From an uncultured Amylibacter sp. (lineage in GTDB: Bacteria > Pseudomonadota > Alphaproteobacteria > Rhodobacterales > Rhodobacteraceae), in NCBI GenBank assembly GCA_938001995.1, contig CALLAV010000333.1, positions 1 through 13,782 on the forward strand: a stretch of DNA of 13,782 bases, read 5' to 3'. Below, piece by piece: positions 1 through 7,265 of this stretch; position 1 is the stretch's first letter; every line of letters begins with the position of its first letter. The translations under genes and the position numbers were made by a program. A model generated the notes under the pieces. It made no database searches and had not been told where the DNA came from. It saw nothing but the letters and a program-made list of their open reading frames with translations.

Positions 1-914
1 TATCCCGCGCGGTTCGGCTCGTTCGGGGTTTTCGAGACATCAAAGCGGTCGTCAATTTTTGCCCAACCATAGCCCCAATCAGATTTGCCAATGCCGTAGC
101 GTTTAAGTTGGGGGTTAATCTCAAAGGTCTCATCTGAAGACGAGAAGTAGCCGTTGAAATTCTCTTCACAAGCCAGATACGTGCCCCACGGGGTTTCGCC
201 GTTGCCGCAGTTGTTCCATGTGCCTTTGGTCCGCGTGCCCGTTGGATCGGCAGCGGTTTTCAGCAGGTCGTGCCCAGCGGCAGGGCCTGTGATGTCCATG
301 TCGGTATCGGGTGTGATGCGGCGATTGAACGGACTGTCGAGCAGCGGCGCCCATTTGCCATTTTGTTCAGCCAATTCAACAACGGTGACGCCGTGGGCCA
401 TTTTACCCTTCAGCACATCATCATCAGTTTCGGCTTTGCCTTCGGCGCGGTTGCCCCAAATGATTTTGCGGTTGTTGTATTCGTTGTTGGCGACCAGTAC
501 GGTTTTCCCTTCAATGTTGAAGGTCGACATGCCGTCATTGTTGTCGCCAAAAGCGCGGGCTTGTGATGCTGCGTCACCGCGCGTGGTTTCGTCAAATTCG
601 GGCGTGTCGGACCACAGCTTGTCACCCCATTGCACGGCCACGTCCCATTCGTAACCATCAGGCACGGTGATCGTGTCTGCTGTAGAGGCGGGAACCTGAT
701 CGAAAGCAAAACGTGAGGTTGCGGCCTCGGCGGTGGACACCAGCGATGATGTGCCCATCACAAACGTGCCAGCGCCAAAGGTCAGCACGCCAGACAGAAA
801 GCCGCGGCGGGAAATGGCTGCGTCCACAACGGCGTCAAAATCGTTGTGTTCGGGGCGGGGATTGATGACCTCGTCGTAGTCATCGAATGAAATTTCGTCG
901 TCAAAGTCGCGCAT
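1..914 (-). CDS. phoX: PhoX-family alkaline phosphatase, Tat-exported (partial, C-terminus beyond left edge)
   Basis: This protein probably hydrolyses phosphate esters outside the cytoplasm during phosphate starvation. The ATG at 914-912 follows a GAGG ribosome site, and 304 codons are visible without a stop. An acidic stretch of about 34 residues precedes a twin-arginine motif, SRRGFL at residues 35-40, a short hydrophobic segment (about 39-58) and an Ala-rich cleavage region near 61-66 (TAEAAT), so export by Tat is expected. The family signature NCGNGETPWGTYLACEEN lies at about 235-252; its Cys236 corresponds to the conserved cysteine of PhoX, which in the solved PhoX structure belongs to the iron-calcium active site. 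PhoX proteins are usually about 550-700 residues, so roughly half is missing here. The gene lies downstream of trpS on the same strand but has its own Pho box and a CtrA-like site in the 138-bp gap. The family call is confident; the substrate range is inferred. Confidence 0.93.
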   Translation of the reverse strand, partial: MRDFDDEISFDDYDEVINPRPEHNDFDAVVDAAISRRGFLSGVLTFGAGTFVMGTSSLVSTAEAATSRFAFDQVPASTADTITVPDGYEWDVAVQWGDKLWSDTPEFDETTRGDAASQARAFGDNNDGMSTFNIEGKTVLVANNEYNNRKIIWGNRAEGKAETDDDVLKGKMAHGVTVVELAEQNGKWAPLLDSPFNRRITPDTDMDITGPAAGHDLLKTAADPTGTRTKGTWNNCGNGETPWGTYLACEENFNGYFSSSDETFEINPQLKRYGIGKSDWGYGWAKIDDRFDVSKTPNEPNRAG

Positions 915-998
915 GATATCCTCTTGGGTTGCAACATAGATGATGTGACCCGCAAGAATCGAGTCATGCGTGTGTTAGGCACTCTGCGTAACGAAGCT

Positions 999-1014
999 TT
1001 AACCATCCGTTAAC
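999..1014. promoter_or_regulatory. CtrA-like binding site upstream of phoX
   Basis: The sequence TTAACCATCCGTTAAC has two TTAA half-sites exactly 7 bp apart, the TTAA-N7-TTAA consensus of the alphaproteobacterial cell-cycle regulator CtrA. It also contains the extended TTAACCAT half-site. It lies 85-100 bp upstream of the phoX ATG and 17 bp downstream of the Pho box in the phoX direction. If the Pho box acts in the -35 position, this site would fall near the transcription start, where a bound regulator might repress. Binding is inferred from sequence only. Confidence 0.55.
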
Positions 1015-1031
1015 GATTGGGCGACCCTTTG

Positions 1032-1049
1032 GTGACAGTTCCGTGACAG
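1032..1049 (-). promoter_or_regulatory. Pho box (PhoB operator) for phoX
   Basis: Read on the minus strand, this is CTGTCACGGAACTGTCAC: two identical 7-bp repeats CTGTCAC separated by 4 bp, with the 11-bp periodicity of the PhoB-binding Pho box. It begins 4 bp past the trpS stop codon and lies 118-135 bp upstream of the phoX ATG, in the orientation needed to activate phoX. A third, degenerate repeat (GGGTCGC) follows 4 bp later in phase. I could not pick out a convincing -10 element. The downstream gene strongly supports the assignment. Confidence 0.85.
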
Positions 1050-1052
1050 CGA

Positions 1053-2075
1053 TCAGCGGCTGCGGATCATACCTGCGATATCGTAAGCGCCTGCAAGGAT
1101 CGGCTCGGCGATTTCAGCAGCACGGTTTGCGCCATCCCCAAGGATGCGATCAATCTCGGTCACATCGCTCATCAGGCGGTTCATCTCATCCGTGATGGGG
1201 GACAGATGGCTGACAGCGATTTCTACCAGATCAGGTTTGAACGTGCCGAATTGTTGGCCTGCGACCTCTGCAATTACTTGTTCCGGTGTCTGACCTGTGA
1301 GGGCCGCACGGATGTTCACGAGGTTGCGCGCCTCTGGGCGGTCTTTCAAATCTTCAAGGTTGTCTGGAAGGGCTTCTGGGTCCGTCTTCGCCTTGCGGAT
1401 TTTCTTGGCAATTGTGTCCGCGTCATCGGTCATGTTGATGCGGGACATATCGGATGGGTCCGATTTCGACATCTTCTTGGACCCATCGCGCAAGGACATA
1501 ACGCGGGTGGCCGCGCCGTCGATGATGGGTTCAGGCTCTGGGAAATAGTCCGATTTGAAGTCGTGGTTAAACTTGGCCGCGATATCGCGGGTCAGTTCAA
1601 CGTGTTGTTTTTGGTCCTCGCCCACAGGGACATGGGTCGCTTTGTAGATCAGAATGTCAGCGGCCATGAGCGACGGGTAAGCATAGAGGCCGAGGGACAT
1701 TTTCTCGGCGTTTTTGCCAGCTTTGTCTTTGAATTGGGTCATGCGGTTCATCCAGCCCAGACGCGCCACACAATTGAACAGCCAGCCCAGTTCGGCGTGG
1801 GCGGGGACTTGGGATTGGTTGAACAAGATGGATTTCTTTGGGTCGAGGCCACATGCGATATATGCAGCGGCCAATTCGCGGGTGTTGTGGCGCAGTGTAT
1901 CGGGGTCCTGCCACACCGTGATCGCGTGCAGATCAACCATACAGTAGATGGTTTCAATGCCAGAGTTCTGCATTTCAACAAAGCGTTTTACAGCCCCGAG
2001 GTAGTTGCCAAGGGTCAGGTTGCCCGACGGCTGAATGCCAGAAAAAACACGCGGTGTGAATGATGACTCGCCCAT
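1053..2075 (-). CDS. trpS: Tryptophan--tRNA ligase
   Basis: This cytoplasmic class I aminoacyl-tRNA synthetase charges tRNA-Trp with tryptophan using ATP. Its 340 residues match the usual bacterial TrpRS length. The N-terminal nucleotide-binding motif [18 protein letters not shown] spans about residues 11-28 (the HIGH-equivalent is TLGN, 21-24). The KMSKS loop is intact at 201-205 within [20 protein letters not shown] (about 44-51) and [13 protein letters not shown] (about 152-164) are also typical of the family. The ATG at 2075 has GGAG six bases upstream, and a good sigma-70-like promoter sits at 2105-2133. No hairpin terminator is visible after the stop, so some read-through into phoX is possible. 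Nothing is unusual about the protein. Confidence 0.97.
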   Translation of the reverse strand: MGESSFTPRVFSGIQPSGNLTLGNYLGAVKRFVEMQNSGIETIYCMVDLHAITVWQDPDTLRHNTRELAAAYIACGLDPKKSILFNQSQVPAHAELGWLFNCVARLGWMNRMTQFKDKAGKNAEKMSLGLYAYPSLMAADILIYKATHVPVGEDQKQHVELTRDIAAKFNHDFKSDYFPEPEPIIDGAATRVMSLRDGSKKMSKSDPSDMSRINMTDDADTIAKKIRKAKTDPEALPDNLEDLKDRPEARNLVNIRAALTGQTPEQVIAEVAGQQFGTFKPDLVEIAVSHLSPITDEMNRLMSDVTEIDRILGDGANRAAEIAEPILAGAYDIAGMIRSR

Positions 2076-2104
2076 AGGAGGCTCCGATTGGTTGTTGCCC
2101 GCGC

Positions 2105-2133
2105 GTTATCGCGGTAAGGCTGTGCGACGTCAA
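2105..2133 (-). promoter_or_regulatory. Probable sigma-70-type promoter of trpS
   Basis: On the minus strand, TTGACG (2133-2128) and GATAAC (2110-2105) are separated by exactly 17 bp. This matches the housekeeping -35/-10 consensus at 5 of 6 and 4 of 6 positions. Transcription would start near 2098 and give a leader of about 23 nt before the trpS ATG at 2075. The element abuts the start region of the divergent rhomboid-like gene. Confidence 0.55.
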
Positions 2134-2152
2134 GTTGAGAGAGTTTCGCCCC

Positions 2153-2848
2153 GTGTTTGATCCGAATGCCGATGCTGCCCCTGTGAACCCCTTACCGCAA
2201 GTGGTGATCTTGCTGGCGGTGTTGTTGGCCGTGCCGGAAATTGTGTTTCAATTGGGCGAGGCGGGGATCATAGGCGGGCCTGTGGGTGCGACGTGGCGGC
2301 AAGTGATTGCGAACAAATACGGGTTTTCCAATCAGGCGATGTATTTGATGTGGGAAACGGCGCAGTACCCGTTTTCCACGTTGGTGCGGTTTGTCAGCTA
2401 TATGTTTGTGGACGTAAATTTGATCGCCACGCTGTTCAGCGTTGTCTTTGTTTTGGCGCTGGGAAAGTTTGTGGGCGAACGGATGTCGTCGCTATCTGTT
2501 TTGGTGATCTTCTTTGGTAGCGGCATTGGCGGTGCGATTTTGCAGGCGCTGTTTAATGGGCCAAATCAGGCGATGCTGGGGGCATCGGCCGCGTCTTTTG
2601 GGATGATCGGCGCGCTCAGTTGGATCCTGTTTTCGCAGCAGCGTGCAGGGGGGGACAATGGGCTGAAAGCATTTCGATTGATCCTGCAGTTGGCTGTGTT
2701 TTTGGGCATTATGGCCTATGTGTTTGGTGGGCGTGGCTGGGTTGATTGTGTCGCGGGATTTGCGGTTGGTTTTCCACTTTGCGCCGTGTTGCGGCCAGTT
2801 GAAGGGCGCGGTTTGGATTTCTGGTTTGAGATGGCGCGCAGGCGGTAA
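2153..2848 (+). CDS. Rhomboid-fold integral membrane protein, probably catalytically inactive
   Basis: This 231-residue inner-membrane protein has about six hydrophobic segments and the overall layout of the rhomboid family. Active rhomboids cut membrane proteins with a Ser-His dyad: Ser in GxSG and His in a later HxxGxxxG helix. Here the first motif reads GASA at residues 143-146, keeping the Ser but not the final Gly. The second reads CVAGFAVGF from residue 199, with Cys where His is expected. The helix-2 oxyanion region (about 84-96, FVDVNLIATLFSV) also lacks the usual His and Asn. It is therefore most likely a pseudoprotease. The GTG at 2153 was preferred because a GAGAG stretch lies 9 bases upstream and homologues I recall begin shortly before the NPLP motif. 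A TTG at 2135 would add six residues. It converges on murJ with a 35-bp gap. Its function is unknown. Confidence 0.8.
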   Translation: MFDPNADAAPVNPLPQVVILLAVLLAVPEIVFQLGEAGIIGGPVGATWRQVIANKYGFSNQAMYLMWETAQYPFSTLVRFVSYMFVDVNLIATLFSVVFVLALGKFVGERMSSLSVLVIFFGSGIGGAILQALFNGPNQAMLGASAASFGMIGALSWILFSQQRAGGDNGLKAFRLILQLAVFLGIMAYVFGGRGWVDCVAGFAVGFPLCAVLRPVEGRGLDFWFEMARRR

Positions 2849-2883
2849 CGGCGGGCTTTGGATATTTAGATCAAGAAAAAGGG

Positions 2884-4443
2884 CTATCGTTTCACGAAAT
2901 TCCGCAGGCCTTGTTTTGTGAAAGCACCAAAGGCAAGGCAGGCGGCGAAATAGGTGGCGATGCCACCGATGATGAGAATCGCAAGGGCGGCGTAGCGCAG
3001 GCCAGTTGTTGCAAGCCATGTTTCAAGGACCACGCCGAGACCATAGGTGACAACGCCCATAATCACAGCGGCCGCGAGCATACGAGGGACTGCGCGCAAT
3101 AGGCGTTCGTCAAAGGCGGCGGCATTGCCCATGCGGCGGGTTCCGAAATACAACAGAATTGCCAGAATGACAGAGGACAGCGTTGTCCCGATGGCGGCGG
3201 CGAGGTAGCCGAATTGTGCGCTTAAACCGATGGCAAGTGCTGCGTTTAAGACCATCGAGACCAGCGCAAAATAGAAGGGCGTTTTTGTGTCTTCGCGGGC
3301 GAAATACAGGGGTTGGAACACTTTTTGTAACACAAAGGCAGGTAAGCCAATGGCATAGATGGCCAGTGCTGCTGCGGTATTTTGCGCATCGAGTGCGGTG
3401 AAAGCGCCCCGTTCAAACAGCACCGAAACGACTGCTTGTGGGACCACCAGCAAACCAACGGCGGCGGGAATGGTCAATGCGAGTGCAAATTCTGCAGCAC
3501 GGTTAAAGGCGTATTGCCCGCCGTCTGTGTCACCCGATTGCAGTTTTCGGGACAGGTCAGGCAGAAGGACCACGCCAATAGCAATGCCAACAACACCAAG
3601 CGGCAGTTGATACAGACGGTCAGCCACAGACAACCACTGGATCGCGCCGTCGTAGTAGCTGGCCACTTGGCGACCCACCAGAAGGTTGATTTGCACGACA
3701 CCACCGGCGAGCGCGGCAGGGGCTGCGATCATGGCAAGGCGGCGAATTTCGGGTGTAAATCGTGGCAGTTGAGGCAGCAGCCGAATGCCCGCACGGGATG
3801 CAGCAATCCACACCAGCCCGAGTTGTGCCACACCTGCAATTGGTACACCCCATGCAAGGGCGCGGGCGATGTTGCCATCCAGCGCCCATGTACCTGCCAT
3901 TGCAGCAATGAGGATGATGTTCAGAACAACGGGTGCGGCAGCCGCGGCGGCGAAGCGGCCCATAGAATTGAGCACTCCAGAAAGAAGGGCTGCGAGCGAG
4001 ATGAAAAGGATATAGGGGAAACAGATACGGGCGAAATCGGTCGCTAGATCGAACCGTTCGTCCCCTTGAAAGCCTGATGCCATGGCAAGCACGAACCACG
4101 GCATGAACAGTTGCGCAATGAGGGTCAACGCAATGAGGATAGAGGCCAAACCAGCCATAGCATTTTGCGCAAACTCGCGTGCGTTCTCTCCGCTTTCGAG
4201 CTTTTTCGAGAACATCGGCACAAAGGCCATGTTGAACGCCCCTTCGGCAAAAAAGCGGCGGAACATATTGGGCAGGGCAAAGGCCACTTGAAACGCTTCG
4301 GCCACAGGGCCAGAGCCAAAAAAGGCGGCGATCAGAATGTCGCGCACAAATCCCATGATACGAGAGGCCAAGGTCCAACTGCTGACAGTGAAAAAGCTGG
4401 CAAGCAGGCGAATTTTCTTGGGTTTCGCAGCGGTCGTCGTCAT
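2884..4443 (-). CDS. murJ: Lipid II flippase MurJ (MviN)
   Basis: MurJ moves the peptidoglycan precursor lipid II from the inner to the outer face of the cytoplasmic membrane and is essential in most bacteria. The 519 residues form many hydrophobic helices, matching the 14-helix MOP-superfamily fold. Arginines needed in E. coli MurJ (R18, R24, R52, R270) have counterparts here: R28 and R34 in SRIMGFVRD, R62 in PNMFRRFFAEGAF, and R276 in ADRLYQLPLG. E. coli D39 is replaced by E49, keeping the charge. The start codon overlaps the glnD stop as ATGA (4440-4443), so translation is probably coupled to glnD. A T5 run follows the stop, but I see no clear GC-rich hairpin before it. The glnD-murJ pairing recurs in alphaproteobacteria. 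Confidence 0.96.
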   Translation of the reverse strand: MTTTAAKPKKIRLLASFFTVSSWTLASRIMGFVRDILIAAFFGSGPVAEAFQVAFALPNMFRRFFAEGAFNMAFVPMFSKKLESGENAREFAQNAMAGLASILIALTLIAQLFMPWFVLAMASGFQGDERFDLATDFARICFPYILFISLAALLSGVLNSMGRFAAAAAAPVVLNIILIAAMAGTWALDGNIARALAWGVPIAGVAQLGLVWIAASRAGIRLLPQLPRFTPEIRRLAMIAAPAALAGGVVQINLLVGRQVASYYDGAIQWLSVADRLYQLPLGVVGIAIGVVLLPDLSRKLQSGDTDGGQYAFNRAAEFALALTIPAAVGLLVVPQAVVSVLFERGAFTALDAQNTAAALAIYAIGLPAFVLQKVFQPLYFAREDTKTPFYFALVSMVLNAALAIGLSAQFGYLAAAIGTTLSSVILAILLYFGTRRMGNAAAFDERLLRAVPRMLAAAVIMGVVTYGLGVVLETWLATTGLRYAALAILIIGGIATYFAACLAFGAFTKQGLRNFVKR

Positions 4444-7265
4444 GACATGGCCACCTTGTCACCCTTTTCGATGGCGTCAGTCAGGGCGGCGCGAATTTTG
4501 TCTTGTTTTGCCGGGGAATGCAGTTTCAGGCCGAACATGTCTTTGACATAAAATACATCGACAGCTTGTTCCCCGTAGGTGGCGATCACAGCGCTGGCGA
4601 TGTAAATATTGCTGTTGGACAGGGTGCGGGTCAGATCATAAAGCAACCCAAGGCGGTCGCGCGTGTCCACCTCGATGATGGTGTAGATGTCGGATCCTGT
4701 GTTATCGAAAGTGATAACCGTCGGCACATTGAAATCCCGTTCGCGTTTCTTGATCTTACTGCGCGAGCGGAGTTCTTCGCGGGTGACGACCTCGCCTTTT
4801 AGCGACTTGTTGATCATATTGCGTAGACGGGTGAGGCGGGACTTTTCGTAGGGCGCGCCGTCGCTGTCTTGGACCCAGAACACAGAGGTGGCAAAGCCGT
4901 CTGTCGTCGTGTAGGTCCGTGCGTCGACCACGTTCGCTCCGACAAGCGCGAGCGCCCCTGCAAGGCGCGAAAAGATGCCAGGGTGATCTTGCAAAACGAA
5001 ACAGGCGCGGGTGGCGTCGCGGTCATTGTCAGGTTTGATGTCTGTCGCAATTTCAGAGGTAGAGGCTTTGGCGAGCAGTTTTGCCATAACCTTGTGTGTG
5101 CCCGTATCCAAGCCCTGCCAATATGATGGGTAGTGACGCTCAAACTCGGCTTCGAACTGTTCTTGTGTCCATTTTGGCATGGCAGCGCGGAACGCGTCTT
5201 GCGCCTCGCCCGATGAATGCAGTTCGCCGATTTTGTCGACACCCTCTTGCAAGGCCATGCGCGTGTATCGGTACAGGTCACGGATCAACTGCGCCTTCCA
5301 GTTGTTCCAGGTGCCAGGCCCAACGCCGCGAATATCGCAGACGGTAAGGACCGTCAGTAGGTTTAGACGCTGCGTGGTTTTCACGACTTTGGCAAATTCA
5401 CGCACAGTGCGCGGATCAGACAGGTCCCGTTTTTGCGCAACGTCGGACAGCAGCAGGTGATGTTCGACCAACCAAACCACCGTATCGGTTTCCGCCTCTG
5501 TGAGACCCAGTTGCGGTGCAATTTCGCGTGACAACCGCGCACCGGCGATCGAGTGATCTTCTGGTAAACCCTTCCCAATGTCATGCAGCAGCATTGCCAC
5601 ATACAAAACTTTGCGATCTACGCCGTCTTCCAGAATGCCAGAGGCGACGGGCAGGCTCTCTTTCAATTGGCCTTTTTCGATCCGTGCGAGGTTCGAGATA
5701 CATTGGATCGTGTGTTCGTCGACAGTATAGTGATGATACATATTGAACTGCATCAACGCGACAATGCGTTCGAATTCAGGGATAAATGCGCCCAGAACAC
5801 CCAGCTCATTCATACGACGCAAGGCACGTTCGGGGTTGCCATAATCCAGCAGCGTGGACAGGAACATCTTTTGTGCGGCTGGATTGGCGCGCAGGTCATC
5901 ATCAATCATATGCAGATTGGCCACGATCAAACGCATGGTTTCTGGGTGGATCAAAATGTCAGAGGCAAGCGCCTGTTCAAACACCTGTAAAAAGTTTAGC
6001 GGATCGGACAGAAATGCGGCTTCATCAGCCACGGCCAGCCGTCCGTGTTCAATCACATACCCGTCGGGCACATCGTCGTCGTCACGGTTCCACGGCATCG
6101 CATTTAAAATCCGCGCGCCAAAGGACGGTTGTTGTTTGACATGTTGCGCTTCGAGCGTGGTCAAAAAGATTCGCGTCAGATCACCCACATGGGTCGCATG
6201 ACGGAAATAGTCCTGCATAAACGCTTCGACCGCCAACAGGCCTTTGTTCTCGTGGTATCCAAGGGCTTCGGCCACCGCGACTTGGTAGTCAAAGGTCAGT
6301 TGCTCTATGGCACGACCAGCGCTGAGGTGTAAATGACAGCGCACGGTCCAAAGGAAATCCTCGGCCTCAGCAAAGTTCTCGACTTCTTGCTCGGTAAAAT
6401 ATCCTTGGTAAATCATTTCGGACGCGAGTTTTGCACCCGACAGGTATTTTGTGATCCAGAACAGTGTTTGCAGATCGCGCAATCCGCCTTTGCCTTCTTT
6501 CACATTTGGTTCCAGCAGAAAGCGTGTTGCACCTTGTTTTGAGTGACGTTGCTCGCGTTCTTCCAGCTTGAGCGCGACAAATTCAGGACCTGTGGATTTG
6601 AATAACGTCTTCCACAGTTTCGTATCGAGCGACGCCGCAAGATCCGCATCCCCCGTTAAATAGCGGGCCTCCAGCAAAGCGGTGCGAATGGTCAGATCTG
6701 TTTTGGCCAATCGCAAACACTCATCAACTGTGCGCGTGGCGTGGCCGATTTTTAGCTTTAAATCCCATAGAACATAGAGCGTGGATTCCACCACGTTTTC
6801 CGCCCAAGGGGTCATCTTGTAAGGTGACAAGAACAACAGATCCACGTCAGAAAATGGTGCCATTTCCCCGCGTCCATAGCCACCAACTGCAAGCATGGCG
6901 ATCTTTTCAGAACTGGTCGGGTTCGGATTGGGGTGCAAATGCTCGATCACGCAATTCAACGCGGTCGTCACCAATTGATCCGTAACATAGGTATACGCCC
7001 GCGTGGTTTCGCGGGTTTTGAATGGATCGGCAAGATAGGTGTTTTTGATCGCATCCCGTGCTGCAAGGTTTGCAGCATTCAACGCTGACGAAATTGCGGT
7101 GCGTTTGGCGAAGTTGTCTTTGGCAGTGCTGACGTCATGCGCAATGCTTTTCAAAATCGTCGGCGCATCAAAAAGCAATCCCGGCGCACAGATCAATGCG
7201 CCGGGATCGGGTTTGGTCTTTGTCTCCGACTTAGATCGAGACTTTGTTTTAGAAACCGGTGCCAC
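4440..7265 (-). CDS. glnD: Bifunctional [protein-PII] uridylyltransferase / uridylyl-removing enzyme
   Basis: GlnD senses glutamine, adding UMP to PII proteins when nitrogen is scarce and removing it when nitrogen is plentiful. This controls glutamine synthetase and Ntr signalling in the cytoplasm. With the start chosen here the protein has 941 residues. The nucleotidyltransferase motif GGYGRGEMAPFSDVDLLF lies at 128-145, with catalytic aspartates D140 and D142. The HD hydrolase motif LLHDIGKG lies at about 559-566. Two C-terminal ACT domains lie at about 751-805 and 861-911 (DHPGIFSRLAGAL and DRLGLLYDLTRTL). The GTG at 7265 was chosen because AGGAG lies five bases upstream. The open frame extends to 7370, but that would run deep into the lpoA-like gene. 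The first 17 nt overlap that gene. A terminator-like hairpin covers codons 20-30. The 3' end overlaps murJ by ATGA. Confidence 0.96.
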   Translation of the reverse strand: MAPVSKTKSRSKSETKTKPDPGALICAPGLLFDAPTILKSIAHDVSTAKDNFAKRTAISSALNAANLAARDAIKNTYLADPFKTRETTRAYTYVTDQLVTTALNCVIEHLHPNPNPTSSEKIAMLAVGGYGRGEMAPFSDVDLLFLSPYKMTPWAENVVESTLYVLWDLKLKIGHATRTVDECLRLAKTDLTIRTALLEARYLTGDADLAASLDTKLWKTLFKSTGPEFVALKLEEREQRHSKQGATRFLLEPNVKEGKGGLRDLQTLFWITKYLSGAKLASEMIYQGYFTEQEVENFAEAEDFLWTVRCHLHLSAGRAIEQLTFDYQVAVAEALGYHENKGLLAVEAFMQDYFRHATHVGDLTRIFLTTLEAQHVKQQPSFGARILNAMPWNRDDDDVPDGYVIEHGRLAVADEAAFLSDPLNFLQVFEQALASDILIHPETMRLIVANLHMIDDDLRANPAAQKMFLSTLLDYGNPERALRRMNELGVLGAFIPEFERIVALMQFNMYHHYTVDEHTIQCISNLARIEKGQLKESLPVASGILEDGVDRKVLYVAMLLHDIGKGLPEDHSIAGARLSREIAPQLGLTEAETDTVVWLVEHHLLLSDVAQKRDLSDPRTVREFAKVVKTTQRLNLLTVLTVCDIRGVGPGTWNNWKAQLIRDLYRYTRMALQEGVDKIGELHSSGEAQDAFRAAMPKWTQEQFEAEFERHYPSYWQGLDTGTHKVMAKLLAKASTSEIATDIKPDNDRDATRACFVLQDHPGIFSRLAGALALVGANVVDARTYTTTDGFATSVFWVQDSDGAPYEKSRLTRLRNMINKSLKGEVVTREELRSRSKIKKRERDFNVPTVITFDNTGSDIYTIIEVDTRDRLGLLYDLTRTLSNSNIYIASAVIATYGEQAVDVFYVKDMFGLKLHSPAKQDKIRAALTDAIEKGDKVAMS
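7170..7207 (-). terminator. Terminator-like hairpin with T run, inside the 5' end of glnD
   Basis: A perfect 11-bp GC-rich inverted repeat (ATCCCGGCGCA at 7207-7197 and TGCGCCGGGAT at 7188-7178, minus strand) encloses an 8-nt loop. It is followed three bases later by five T residues (7174-7170). This is the form of an intrinsic terminator for the upstream lpoA-like gene, whose stop is at 7249. However, it falls within glnD codons 20-30 (DPGALICAPGL), which look like genuine GlnD N-terminal sequence. It may terminate part of the transcripts or attenuate glnD; activity is inferred. Confidence 0.55.

Noticed and set aside
1206..2063. Long plus-strand open frame (285 codons) opposite trpS
   Set aside because: It is fully antisense to a clear TrpRS gene. 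Its translation has no recognisable motif and an odd His/Arg/Cys-rich make-up.
2849..2883. Possible shared terminator between the convergent rhomboid-like gene and murJ
   Set aside because: There is a T5 run after murJ, but no GC-rich stem could be paired on either strand.
3382..4047. Plus-strand open frame of 221 codons opposite murJ
   Set aside because: It is a shadow of murJ: low-complexity, basic translation and no supporting start site.
3620..4462. Minus-strand open frame of 280 codons in another frame of murJ
   Set aside because: It overlaps MurJ, whose frame is proven by family motifs. The translation is rich in Cys, Arg and His with no domain.
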